Notes under the pieces: generated by a model | Told to the model about the DNA's origin: nothing | Seen by the model: the letters and a program-made list of their open reading frames with translations, nothing else | The model's database searches: none | Shown: one piece after another, positions 19,423 to 32,458 of the stretch | Numbering within the stretch: position 1 is the stretch's first letter | How the letters are laid out: every line of letters begins with the position of its first letter | Made by a program: the position numbers and the translations under genes | From: Pterobdella sp. o SKG-2022 | Taxonomy: Eukaryota; Annelida; Clitellata; Hirudinida; Piscicolidae | Direction: 5' to 3' | DNA length: 64,000 nucleotides | NCBI GenBank assembly: GCA_964035795.1 | Contig: OZ038323.1 | Location: forward strand, 10,596,291-10,660,290

Positions 19423-22400
19423 TCAATAGTTGTCATAGTAATCGTCAGGTTTGGGCTTTTTTACTCCATTTTCAACCTCGTTCGTGAAGCTCTGTGCAAG
19501 ATTTTGGTTTTCTCCAGACTTTTCAGTATTTTTAAAATTTTGCTCTTTCTCTTCTTCCTCCTCTTCCTCAAAAATTGTTTGCGTTTGAATAAACTTACTT
19601 TCATCCTCTTCTTCATATTCATATTCCTCTTTGGGCGGCCAAGTGGTGACAGGGAAACTTCTCCCCCAGTACCACACTTGTTCAGAGGATCCCGTGCATC
19701 GCGCCATACTCAAACCCGTCGAGTCTTTGTTTAGACCCAGACAAAACTGTGTGCCTTCGTGCCTGATCCAGCCCTTCATTGAAGTTTGAAGATGAAAATT
19801 AAATAAAATCAAGTGTGTGTAAATATTCTAAATGGAAAATAATTTTTATTTATTTAATATAAAAAAGCGTGTTTACTTTATCCTTTAGGTAAGCCCACTT
19901 TTGGTTTCCTTCTTGACCGTGGCAAGGTAGCAGCGTTATCTTCTCTCCTGCAAAGTCCATGCATTCATCGTCGTGTCTGATTTCTCCTTCCTTGCTCAGC
20001 ATCCAGTACTTGTGTGGTTTTGTTTAAATTTTGATCTTTTAAAACAATTCAGTTCTGACTTTTTAACTCAAACATAATCGTCATCATGTCGACCGCAGTC
20101 AAGCTAAAAAAAAGCTACCAGTTTATATAATTGAATAATAATTAATAATTCTTTTATAGCGCTTCATTTTCCAATAACCGCCTATCACCTGGTTTCCTCC
20201 CTGGTTGTGACAAGGCCATATTGAAAGAATTTTGTTTTCGGTGCTAGAAATGTCGAGGCAAGCGTTGAAAAATATTCCATCTCCTCTGGCTTTCATTTTG
20301 TTGCGAATCTGAATGCCAGAAGTTATTTATATGAAGGGTTTAATAAGAATCACTGTAGGAAACTATTGAGAAATTTTTATGGTGAGACCGTCAATGTATT
20401 ACATAACCATACGCAACCCTTCCCACCTCTCCTTTGAAAATAGCTTTGGATGATGTGAATACTTCAGGATACACGTTGTCCATGTACCATTTGAAATCAT
20501 GACACTGTAGTTTGCTGCGTAGTTTCACTCTTGACGATATGTCACCAATGTCTCCCTGTATGTGTTTAATAGGTCGTTAAAATGTGTTTAGTAGTAAGGG
20601 ACTCTTTTATTTCAAGTGATTACTATGATATAATTGCAACCATTTGAACCTTTAAAGATTAATTAATTAAAGATTAATTAGTAACTGAGGCTTGTATAAT
20701 AATCATGAAATCTAAAGTTAATGTTTTTATGAGTTCCAAACAATTATCCAACCAAACTAACCAGTTTAGTGCCAGTTTTCGTGTAATACTCTTTCTTAAA
20801 ATCATCCATCCATACTTCTGCAATTCTCTGGAAGTTTTTTTGTTGGTTGCTACTTGCTCCTAAGTGATACACAACTCTGGGTTGCAAGAATTTAGTGGAA
20901 ATTTATTTATCCATTTAAGTTGACATTTAAAAATTAATTTTATATAATTTACACTGATTCATCTATTCAATGAACACAGCTAAAAATCACTGATAAAACA
21001 AAATTTTTAAGCGCTTTCCACAAGGACTTTAAAATTTTCCACAAAGACTTTAAAATTTTCCAAGTATTTGTAGCAAACACATTGCAGAAAAAGTGATAAT
21101 AACCGGCCCAAAACGAGATCGAACTTGGCACCTTTCAACAAATAGTCTAATACTATGCCAGATAAGCTAAAGACAACTTAAAAACCTATTCTTTATATTG
21201 AAGTTAAAACGGAGCTTTAATATGAACTTACCCTTTCTTGAAGATGTGACCAACATGAGAACAAGGGTGAGTCAACAGTCTTCCACCACACATCCAGATC
21301 TGAAGACATAAGGATTTAACAGTAACTAAATATTATATTTTAAAAGTGGAGTTTAATAATAAGAAAAAATGATAAAACTATTTTTCGGGAAAAACTTGTA
21401 AACTAGGCAGGTTTCAGATACATTCAATATTTATTTAAATGTTAGCATTGAAGTTGAGCTACAGTTCGTCAAACATAAATGTATCTATAAACAGCCTCAT
21501 TTTAAAATTTGCAAAATATCTTTATGAAAAAAATATAAAGCATACCTATAAAAATGATAACTCTGAACTATCTAACCTTAAAAGACCACTCGAGGTTATC
21601 TCCCCCCCACATGTCCATACCCACATCGTATCCCCCTAACTTCTTGAAGTACCTGGCACTTATGGCAAACGCCCCACCAGACATTGTGGGTGTGCTGGGA
21701 GGTGGATGTTGAGTTACAGTCAAAATGGTATTTTAATAAGTTAGTTTTATTTATGCTCTTTGTTTACTCATGCACTCAACGATTAAATCTATTTACTCAT
21801 AAAAGTAACGTCATAAGCACTATTAAAATTTGTTTGCTTATAGATTAAAGTTTGAACTTTTATATCATGGTCAAAATTACAATACTCTGCATATCAAATA
21901 TTTGAAACAATCATTAACGACAGAACTTTGGAAAAAAAGTGTCACAGAATTTCTACTGCATCAACGTGTTGATGATGATAACTCACACTTATAGTATACA
22001 ACTATACTTTAATAATTTACACTTGAATAATTAAATTGCCACATTTCAATAAATTTAACACCAACATAAAGTTTTACGCCATTTCACTTTTTCAAGTTGA
22101 GTTTGGCAAACATTGTATTTAATTAAGGATCAAAAATGAAACACAAAAACCTGATAGGATCTTTTTTTGACTGCAATGTCTTCTTCACTCTTTTTGGCAC
22201 TCCAATCCAGTTGAAGTTGAGGTTCCAAGAGAACCCACCGATATTTATCGAATCATATTCAAAGAACCTGTATTCCAAAGTTTCATCGCTGATGACGTCA
22301 ATAACACTAGTGACCACATCCTCTTCGTTGGCCTCTATTGTATCTACCAATGGTTGGAGCCAACCTGTGATAAAGATTTATTGGGTTGTTATGATTATGA

Positions 22401-25400
22401 AGTTTCAACTTTTGGAGCAACACGGGATCGAAACCAGGTTTTTTGGACAATTAGTTTTTTGCTCTAGCAACTGAACTACATGGGCATGCATCCAGGTAAA
22501 ATTATGTTATTTTATAATTTTAGAAATAAATCAAATATAGATGTTGTTTTTTCTAAAAAAATGTTTCAAAAATAAATCATGCAACGCCCTGAGTGGCAGG
22601 TATGAGTATTCTAATTTTAGGTTATTAAACGTGATTTTTGTTATTCTTTAGTGACTAGTGAAGCATTAAATACTACGACGAAGCTCTTCATGGCTATTCA
22701 AATTCATTCAAACTTATGTGACTCTGAAACATTAAAACCGCTCGAAAACCAATGATTCTATCGTAATATAAGCATTTACCCATTCTGAATGATTCACTAC
22801 TAATATAAACACCACTCACCTTTGGTTACTTCTACATGGGAGTCGAGGAACACCAGAATAGAGCCTTTAGCTGTTTCGGAGGCCAGCTGCCTGCCATGAA
22901 GCACCCCTGATCGAGAGTTGGTTCTTAAGATGTATACCTTCTTGTACTTCTTTATACTGTCTTCCAGGTCTTTCTTTAAGTACACTGTTGGTTGGTTTAA
23001 GATTTTTTAGGCAGTGTTGATTTTGAGATTTTTTTAACCAGTTTTTAAACGTTTAAGATTTGTTGCTTTGCGTTGTTTTGTTTATTGTGAGAAGAAAAAA
23101 TTTCAAGTTTGAATATCAATATGAAAAATTTTCTTATATTCAATCCTATCTATATCCTCAAACCCTTTCATTTTTTAACAAAACCACTGTTATTTTTTCT
23201 AAGTGTAAAGCTTTATATAAAACACCATAAATACCAACCATCAACACCACACCACCTAAATCAGAGCCATCATCCACCAAGATTATTTCCTCAAGCATCT
23301 TTGAGGGACTTCTGTTTAGAATGCTTACCACCTGTGGCGTTTGGCATAATAATTTATCAATGTTTTATTCACGGGGTTTTTATCAACTATTTATTAATAG
23401 GTTTCGTATCAACTATGTTTAATATGATTTTATTTGAAGTAGTATGATTTAATTTTATATTGAAATGAATATTTTGAAATACAACTAGATAATATTGAAC
23501 ACAATTTTGTTGTGTTTAAAATGAACTCAAATATAACAAAATTTTCTTAATACATATAACTGCTTTCCCATAATAATAATCGTCTTAATAACATAATAAC
23601 TAACGGTTCTCAGCAGTGTTTTTAGAGCTTCATTGTAAAAGACTATAACAATAGAAGCAGTGAGAGTATAAGTGTTCTTATCGAACTGCTTGCAACTGTG
23701 GAGGGTGGTATCAATGATGAGTGGTGTGGAAAAGTTTGGTGGAGTCAGTTTAAGAATGGTAAGTTTGCTATATCATTTAAAGGGTTGAAGTTGAGTGTGG
23801 AAAAAAGTTTCGGGAAATTTCGATGATTGTATAACTGACTGTGATTTAATAAGAAGCTTTTATTTATTATATAGGTAGAGAGAAGTTATTAAGTTTATGA
23901 TATTAATATAGTTCAACGATTCAAAAAAAGAGTTATGCATACCTATAACTTTTTCTAAAATTCAAAAAAAACTCAAACTCCTAACACATCGCTTCTGGTA
24001 TCTGGCAAGGATCTTTTTAAAGACATCTTGTTGGCGGCAAAAACATTGTAGCCGTATGTATTTTTCAATCTGCTGTACTTATCAAGTTCATCTGGAGTCA
24101 TTGTGTTTGGGTCGATAACTACCGCAGTACCGTTTTCTCCCAAGGCTGCGGGGTTTTTGGGTTGATAAATGGAGTATGGGGGTTATTGGTGGAGAATTAT
24201 GGGTAGTTAGTGGTTTTTTAAGTTGATTATAAGCATCTATTAGCTTATAGTTAAATTTATTAGCAACAAAATAAAGGTTTTATGGAGAAAAATACACAAA
24301 GCTTTTTGGAGGACTAAAACGTTGTGTTGTGGTAAATGCACCATTTATTTTAATTTTGATTGCTCACCATTTGATGTTTGTTTTCGCAGATCATTCGCCT
24401 CATCCTTCTGTGGGTGGATGGGTTTGAACGGGGGTTGTGAGTCAAGGGTTTTTATAGAGTTATTGATTTATATAAAGAATGAGTTAATGAAGAATATGTC
24501 AAATTTGTATCGATAGTGTTAATTCATTGTGAGTTATGGAGTCTTTGAAAAGCAAAGAAAGAAATAATTTTTCAAATAAGTTTTTAAAATAGAATTCAAT
24601 AAATTATTATAAAATAAAATAAAAATAATTATTGAAAACTACGCATCTTTTCTGAAAAGTTAACCAATAAACGTTAGCTGTTTGGTGCAACGTGTACATT
24701 GTTTGATTACACGTCCAAAATAAGAATTCATTCAAAAAGCTGTGGTTTTGGATGGATAATAAAAAAATAATCAGAAATACTGTCTCTTCTATGTTGTTTT
24801 TTACGTATATAATTATTGTTGAATGAAATTTAAAAATTTAGGAAAATTCGGGAAGACTGTAATTAGTGAAGTTTAAAATACATATAATAATCTTTAGATA
24901 TTATATGTAAATAATTATAAGATGGATAGAAAGCTGAAGAATACATCGATTAAATAAAAAAGGAAATATATCGCATAATATTTCACGATATTGGATGTTG
25001 ACCAAATAGATGCTTCTATCGGGACAAAAACATGATGAATTTAATATATTTTCTGCTTGTTATTTAGTTTAAAAATTACCTGTGACTTTTCCGAAGTTAA
25101 TTTTTTCTTTTTTGTTAAGTTTTTTTTTCGCATTTTTCTTTTCTTTTTTGTATTATGCAAAACTCCAACCTTGGATTCATCTTCGTCCACTTTTTTATTT
25201 TCAAAGCGGTTTTCAAAGTTAAACTTTAAATTGCTTCTATTTTTGATGACATCTTTACGGAAATCTTTTGTGTTTTTTTTAGCTTTAGTTTTATCCGTGT
25301 CTTCCACATCTTTGTGGTCAAAATCAAGTTCTGAATCAGCTTCAACCATCTTCCCATTCTTCACTATCAAATTTTTCCCTTTCAGGTTTTTGGCACCAAA

Positions 25401-25622
25401 TATCATGTTTACTGAGTCTTTTTTACTGTTGCTATCATTATGAAATCTTAATATATGTTTTGCATCCACTTTTTCACCAAAACCGTCGACATTTATATCG
25501 GGGATAATGTTTTGTACATGTTTACTGGAAGAACTAAAAAGATACCTGTATAATACCCAAAGCAATCCAACTGCAACTCCTACTCCTATAACTTTCTTTC
25601 TTTTCAACAATGATAATTTCAT
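19423..25622 (-). CDS. Polypeptide N-acetylgalactosaminyltransferase with acidic C-terminal tail
   Basis: Starts mucin-type O-glycosylation in the Golgi by moving GalNAc from UDP-GalNAc to Ser/Thr. Exons, 5' to 3' on the minus strand: 25622-25080, 24407-24368, 24145-23986, 23695-23605, 23331-23256, 22984-22820, 22364-22151, 21694-21577, 21299-21232, 20876-20762, 20555-20427, 20308-20189, 20008-19877, 19773-19423. All phases agree, giving 773 residues. It is a type II membrane protein: [10 protein letters not shown], then one hydrophobic anchor (about 11-29), then a Lys/Asp-rich stem. Catalytic landmarks are NRSLPDTR-like [19 protein letters not shown], the metal motif D351-S-H353, [18 protein letters not shown] and [11 protein letters not shown] ricin-type lectin domain follows with CLD, GGNQ and QKW repeats. 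About 79 residues beyond the lectin are Glu/Lys/Asn-rich, which is unusual for the family. Two tRNA-like SINE fragments lie in its introns. Confidence 0.93.
21110..21172 (-). mobile_element. tRNA-derived SINE-like fragment
   Basis: On the minus strand an A-box-like TAGCTTATCTGG (21158-21169) is followed about 30 bases later by a B-box-like AGTTCGATCTCG (21114-21125). No acceptor-stem pairing was found, so a working tRNA gene is unlikely. It sits in an intron of the GalNAc-transferase gene. Confidence 0.4.
22412..22492 (-). mobile_element. tRNA-derived SINE-like fragment
   Basis: On the minus strand TAGTTCAGTTGCTAGAGC (22461-22478) fits an A box with D-loop. GGTTTCGATCCCG (22423-22435) fits a B box. 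Spacing is tRNA-like, but the ends do not pair. It lies in the intron between the sixth and seventh exons of the GalNAc-transferase. Confidence 0.45.
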
Positions 25623-26890
25623 TTTTATATTTCAGATCTAAATTTTTCCAATTCATAAAAACTTTTCAAAAATTTTAAATACAAAACTAAAGCGAGCTCG
25701 TGTTTCTCAATGCATTTTAAAGCGCCATGCAGTGTAAAATCTTAAAGTCTGAGACAGCACCTGTATAAATAAAAATCACCTAAAAAATGTGATGTGTAGA
25801 ATCCTTCGATTTAAATACAAAAAAAATTCTATAATTTCATGACATTTTATCATTTTTCAAATTTATAGTTTCCAACATTATTCTACTTTTCAAGTATTTC
25901 TAGAATATTAATTCTTGGATAAAGCTTGATCCAAGGTATTCATATCGAAAGAGACTCATTTTAAATCTGTTGAAGGATCGATTTATGAAAACACAAGAAT
26001 ATTTATTGCCCTCAAAAAATACTTGAAAATGTACGAGCGTAAAGCTTTGTATGATAATGAATTTGTGTTTTTAAATGGCATACTTCAAAGTTATAATTGA
26101 TCGTTGAGCCAATGCTCGTAGCTCATTGATTTTTGGTTCAACCCCCCAAAAACTATTTTAAAAAGATTAGATTATAAGTCTTCTTAGATTGTCATATCTG
26201 AATTTAAGATAAATTTGAAATTATATTTATCAGAAATGCATTGTTAAAACACAGATGAGCAAAAGTAATTAGTGTCACTTGCCAAACCTTGGCTGCATGT
26301 ATGTGTTGTGTATGTTTGGAAAGCAGATTCAACCAATGAGGGTTTGAGGTTTGAATTTAAATATCTAGCTTGGTCAGAACAAAGAAGCTTCATCAGCTTA
26401 ACAATAAACCCTGGTCATTTAAACGTATACATTTTCATAACAAAAGAAGAATACATATAGTGAGTCTATAAATGCTTAGTATAAAAGCGTCCTTTCTTTG
26501 TTTAAAGGAAAGTTTGAAATTTTGATTAAATTCTACAACGAAACGATTGGTTTAACTTTGATAGAACTCAAAAAGTTGATAGAAGAGTTATTTTCAAAAA
26601 TAAAGTTAGATTTACTTTTGGTAGCGGAAAAGCCATCTTAATATAAGCTGTAAAGGGCTTTGTTTAGTTTGTTCGAAAAGTATTTTTCAATCAAATGAAA
26701 ATATTTTAAACGTTTCATTTATTTTAGGAAAAGAGAATTTGATATATTTGAAAATTTCGTTTATGAAGGCATTGTAAGTTTCGTGCACTTTTTTGACGTA
26801 GGATAAATGATTGTAGAATGAATACTGATTGAAGTCTATTTTTTAAATAATTGTTTAAATTAATCAATGCAGATTAATACTGTCTTATAA
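25623..26890. other. Divergent intergenic region between GalNAc-transferase and beta-catenin
   Basis: The two genes are transcribed away from this 1.27-kb stretch, so both promoters should lie here. An in-frame TAA sits directly before the chosen beta-catenin ATG. I saw no exon, TCF/LEF-type cluster or repeat I would defend. Confidence 0.45.
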
Positions 26891-29800
26891 ATGATATCGA
26901 AGGAGATGTCTTTTCAAAAGCAAGCGATGAATCCTCAAATGGCCGGAGGTTTGCGTTAAAAATTTCGATAATTTTGCCATTGTTATATAAAATTTATTTG
27001 CTTAATACTTATAAGGACAAACTAATTTTGAAGGAGGTTTAGGTACTACTCAAGGAGGAAACCAAGATGGCTTTAATACACTGGGATATCTTGCGCCCCA
27101 GATGGACAACAGTCAACAGACATTACTGTGGCAACAGAATCAGTACCTCGCTGATTCTGGAATCCATTCAGCCAGTGATACTCAAGCGCCATCAATCAGC
27201 AGCAAGATGGGGATAGACGGTAGTGGAATGAGTGAATTGACTCCCACAAATGTTCAACAGCCCACCTCTATGATGTACGATTTTGATGAATTCTCTGTTC
27301 CTCCAGTCTATGGACAACCCCAAGTCAATGGTTTGTCTCATGTTCATTCACCTTTTCATCTATATTTTCATTATAATATATAGGTAAATTAAAATTTTAT
27401 TAAAGTTCCAATAACCCAATAAGTTTAAAACTCTTAAATAATTAAAACCTATTGAGAAATAACATGAAAAACTGCAGAAATACAGGGAATGCAGTGCAAT
27501 ATTCCACCTCAGCAGCCAGTGTTTTACGAGCAGATGCCCGATGAGAGCATTCCTCCCTCGGAAAGCACACCCACTACAGACTGGAACAACAACTCTTCTC
27601 AAGTGCTGAGGGATGCTGTGGTCAACCTCATCAATTATCAGGTGCTCCACCATTTGATTCCTTCTGTTGATGTTTTATGCATGGTCCTTATGAAGAATAT
27701 TTAAAATCTTGAATAAATTGTAAAGAATTACTCCATCAATATTTGAACATTCCACCAAAACCTCAAACCAGGATGATTCAGATCTAGCTCAAAGTGCCAT
27801 TCCCGAGTTGAGTCGTTTGCTGAATGACGAGGACCATGTGGTGGTGGGTCAGGCGGCCATGATGGTGCACCAGCTCTCCAAAAAAGAGGCCTCCAGGCAT
27901 GCCATCATCAACTCCCCTCAGATGATCACTTCTCTCATCAGGGGCATCAACACCACAGCTGACACCGAGACCATGAGATATATTGCTGGTGAGTTGGTGG
28001 AGATGGTGAGGTATTGAGAGGTGTGGGTAGTAGTAAGATGTTGAGGAGTGTGGCTGTGTTTAATAGTATCAACATGGGTTGATGTATAACATTTTTATGG
28101 CATAGGTTTTTTTTTAGCTTAATTCAAATAATTATGATACGGCTATTTTTTATTATCAAATGATGATTTTCATGTTGTTGTTTGTCATCTGCTAAATGTT
28201 AGTGGTGACCTTGAGCTAGATGTTTTATACATCAGTTGAATGGCAATTATAAAGACCATGATGTTGTCTGTACATTGTTAATATTTTATCAAATCAACTC
28301 AACATAGCTGATGATATAGATGAGATGATTTACTTCTCAAACATTTCAAACTCATTTAATTGTTTTAGTTAAATTTCCATTAGGATGATATTTTTCATCA
28401 CTTCAAAACCAAAATGGCTTTTTGATAAATTAGATCATTCGTATTTGTTAATTTATGTATTAAGACACTATAATTACTATTTTTATCAATTTACATAAAG
28501 TTATATTTCAAGAGTTCTCTTATGTAACACCCATGGTATAAGAAAAAATATAAAACAAAAAAACACCATAGAACTATTAGTAACAATAGATTTTAAGAAG
28601 CTCAAACGTCACTAATTAAAAACCTATTTCATCTCCTGTATCATTCACAATTTGCTCCTAATATCGTTTTAATAATTGACATTATTATTACTATTATTAT
28701 CGCTACCAATGTTTTTTTTTTATTATTATTTCCGTCATTAATTGATTTCCCTTATGTTTATACTAATTATGGACGGCTGCAAAAATCTACAAATCTGTCG
28801 TGTTAAATTAATTACAAGTGCACTTGAGATAGCATTGGAGATGTATATGATGTGTTCTCAATAATAATCATTATCACCTCCATTCACTTTTAATGGATCT
28901 CAGTAAATGATCCATAATTACTTTCTCACAATTATCAGTCCATGTTATTACTAGTATCATTTTTTTTAGTTATTTTTATTATTATTAATGTTACTAAATT
29001 ATTATAATATTTTTTTTATATTCATTATCCTGTTTATTTTTAATTCCAAGATAGAGTGCTCTGGGTATCAATTGAAAAATTGTTAATTTTTTCGCCTAAT
29101 CAAAATCACTCAACACTGTAACAGTGTACTTGATATTTCTTAACTTAATCTCATCAATCATTATGATTCATTCATTTCAGTCACTTGAAATATGCACAAA
29201 AAGAACACTTTAGTAAACAAAGCGAAATAATTTAATCACAAATATATACAAAAAATATTTCAAAAAATTCAGACTAAAAGATATAAACAAGATCAATCTA
29301 AAAAAAGCAAAAAAGTACAAAAAATAATATGTAAAAATAAAACACCACAAACGCAGGTACAATGCACAACCTGTCACATCATCGCCAAGGACTCCTCGCC
29401 ATATACAAGTCTTCAGGAATTCCAGCTCTTGTGAAACTACTCAGGTTTAATTACCTTAAGCATTATCTAATTTTTTAGTCTTCAGACTAAAAGATAAAAA
29501 TACTATGACTAATCATTTTATTGGATGTATCGCTGGTGTTGAATGTTTTGTTGTTATAACAAATGATTTTAGCCAATGCACTTCAATCCTAAACACCATC
29601 AATACCATTAGCTCCAATGTGGAGGCAGTGTTGTTCTACGCCATCACCACACTGCACAACCTGTTGCTGCACCAAGAGGGCTCCAAGTCTGCAGTGAGGG
29701 CAGCCTCAGGTCTGCAGAAGATGGTTGCTCTGCTTCAAAGCACCAACATCAAGTTCCTTGCCATCACCACTGACTGCTTGCAACTGCTTGCCTATGGACA

Positions 29801-31983
29801 TCAAGAAAGCAAGGTGTGTGGGGGGGAGTGCTTATGAAAGCATTCGCTTGTATTGGTTTTGCTCAAATTTTATCATACTTATTGTTATTATGGAAGCGTA
29901 TTGGCACATAATCACGACAAACACACCCACAGTTGATAATCCTTTCAAGCAATGGTCCAATGGAGTTGATAAGGATCATGCAGTCATACACATATGAGAA
30001 GTTGTTGTGGACCACGTCCAGGGTTCTCAAGGTGTTGTCTGTGTGCCCACAAAACAAGCCTGCTATCATAGCTGCCGGTGAGTATTTGTGTTTATGTGTG
30101 TACGTGTTTGTATTTATGTGTTTAAATGTTTGTATATCTTGTTTTCCGTTCATGTTTCCAGGATTCTGTTTTAAAATTTATTACCTCATTTTAATTTGTT
30201 CAACCCATTCCTCAATTTAAAACCATTTGAGCACCAACACAACACACTTCATCAAAACCCCACCAATAGGAGGAATGTCAGTGTTGGCGATGCATCTGTG
30301 CAACTCTTCACAGAGGATGGTGCAGAACTGCCTGTGGACCCTTCGTAACCTCTCCGATACTGCTACCCAGGCTGTTTGTTGCTTCAGATTTCTATATTTC
30401 TTGTTTTAAACTTTCTTGTGTATCTGTTTTTATTTTGAAGTTTGTGGGCTTAAATCTAGGGGATTATTTTTTTGTATCATTTTCTAAATTATCCACTATT
30501 GTAATGTTTTTTGGTCTAGATATTAAATATTGGCATTTTAACAAACTGATCCACAGTATGTTTAAAAGGAGGACTTTAATAAATCACTACATATTAATCT
30601 AATGAAGTGTATTTACTTCTAATAAAAACAAGGAATGATGTAAATTTATGTAACGATCAACCAACTCTACTTCATCAAACCACAGAAAAACCTGGAGCCA
30701 TTGTTGAAGGTTTTGGTACAGATGTTGTCAGCCAATGACGCCAACATAGTCACGTGTGTAGCAGGCATCCTTTCGAACCTCACCTGCAATAACCAGATTA
30801 ATAAGGTGGCATTCAGGGTTTTATCATTTGATGTTATGACATGAAGGATCATAGAACAGTTTGACACTTGAAAAGGGTCAATGCTGAATTTAAAACGATG
30901 AAAATGGCTATTATTTTTAGTTTAGGCTTTATATCAACGTAATGATAATGTTTGTCAGATGGTGGTATGTAGAGAGGGAGGAATTGAGACATTGATTCAG
31001 ACTCTGGTGCAGGCTGGAGATCGGGAGGACATCACTGAACCCACTGTGAGTTGAAGGGATTTGTTTTATTTGAAACTTTCTTTAAATTTGTCACCACTTG
31101 AAATAAAATACTCTCATTTAAACGAAAAAAAACGCTAAATGAGTAATACTAAGAATAATAACAATACTTATAATAACTATTATAATCGTCAGATATGTGC
31201 GCTGAGGCATTTGACAAGTCGTCACCCAGAGGCAGAGATGGCCCAGAATGCAGTGTTGCAGTACAATGGCTTGCCTCTTCTCATCAAGTTACTGCAGCCT
31301 CCTAGCAGATGGCCTCTAATGAAGGCTGTCATGGGCCTCATCCGCAATCTGGCCCTCTCACCTGCCAACCAGTCTGCCCTCCGAGAACAAGGAGCCATCC
31401 ACAAGATTTCACAGATCCTCCTTAGAGCCAGGCAGGACATTCAGAGGGTTGGTGTTTGGTTGATTATTCTTGGATTGAGTTTTTGAGGGTGTTCTGTGAT
31501 TGGTTTTGATGTTTTTATGTTCTGCAGATGACAACAGATGGTAATCCTCGGTCAGTATATGTTGATGGAGTGAAGATGGAGGAGGTGATGGAGGGAGCCA
31601 TTGGCACCTTGCAGATTATGTCTCGCAACCCGAACAACAGAGCAGTCATCAGGAGTCTTGAGTACATCGCTCCCATCCTTGACGCCCACCAACAACAACA
31701 CACGCCCATGCACCAATCACAGCCTCACACTCCCATCCATCAAATGCCACCAATGCAACAACACATCTTCCAACAACAAAACATCATGCAGTCTGGCAAC
31801 CCTCACGAAGATTTCAGAAATTCTTCTCTTTCCGGCGTAGTAGCTAACGGCTTGTTGAGCAGTTTCCAGGGCAACATGGCGCCTGAGTCTTCGGCGGGCA
31901 GCAGCAATAGACTGCCGAACAACGGCAACTCCGTTGGTTCTATCTCCAGTAGTCACAATCCACATCATTCAATGTTCTCGTAA
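26891..31983 (+). CDS. CTNNB1: Beta-catenin (armadillo family), shortened C-terminus
   Basis: Couples cadherins to alpha-catenin and acts as co-activator in Wnt signalling. Twelve exons: 26891-26948, 27016-27330, 27478-27641, 27772-27988, 29357-29444, 29612-29813, 29933-30077, 30270-30373, 30686-30805, 30959-31045, 31193-31447, 31528-31983. They give 736 residues. The N-terminus keeps the GSK3/beta-TrCP degron D66-SGIHS with downstream TQAPSIS. The armadillo region starts about residue 165 and includes [54 protein letters not shown] and GDREDITEP. By comparison with the vertebrate protein, the repeats stop near residue 640 ([11 protein letters not shown]). A Gln/His/Met-rich tail of about 96 residues follows, ending HHSMFS, with no sign of repeats 11-12, the C-terminal helix or the usual trans-activation tail. 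ATG 26906 is an alternative start. In exon 6 the later acceptor (29611) was preferred because it restores family length. Confidence 0.93.
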
Positions 31984-32458
31984 ATCTATTTTCACTTCTA
32001 TATTCGTCTCCTCGAAGCTTTAAAAAATTAAAAATATTTATTTAAGTTCATTATATAATGTATCAAGTCATATTTTAAGTTTTCAATGGTACTTGTGTCA
32101 AACACTGCGCATTTTGCTTACATGTTTTGAACTTACGATTTTATATTTATTGACTCACCAATCGTTCCGATGTATCTTGACACATTATTTCGACAGGTCT
32201 ACTGAACGTTTTTGATATACTAATGTTTTAACTAATAAAATAATTTTTTTTTTGTTTCATTGTAACCATTTTGCACTATGTGAATAGATTGGCCAGCATC
32301 TTAAAAGTATATTTTATGTAGAAAAGATCTTTTATTGATATTAAAATCACGAAGTATATGTATCTTAATGCAAATTAACATGTAATATGTTCGATCGTTT
32401 CGTTTGAATAAATTTTATATAATTACCTTTTGGATGAACTTTTTCGAATAAATGTTAA
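31984..32458. other. Shared 3' region of beta-catenin (+) and anoctamin (-)
   Basis: The two stop codons are 475 bases apart, tail to tail. AATAAA at 32407-32412 serves the plus strand. TTTATT at 32331-32336 is AATAAA on the minus strand. If both are used, the two transcripts overlap by roughly 80-100 bases in antisense. Confidence 0.5.

Noticed and set aside
22412..22492. Functional tRNA gene on the minus strand
   Set aside because: A and B boxes are present, but the ends do not pair and no clear anticodon stem is seen, so a SINE fragment is more likely.
23696..23757. Upstream acceptor for the fourth GalNAc-transferase exon
   Set aside because: It keeps phase but adds about 20 residues between LPDTR and the conserved Cys; the CCCTCCACAG acceptor gives family spacing.
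29573..29611. Upstream acceptor for beta-catenin exon 6 (TTTTAG at 29572)
   Set aside because: It is also in phase but would insert 13 residues absent from the family; the acceptor at 29611 restores the normal length.
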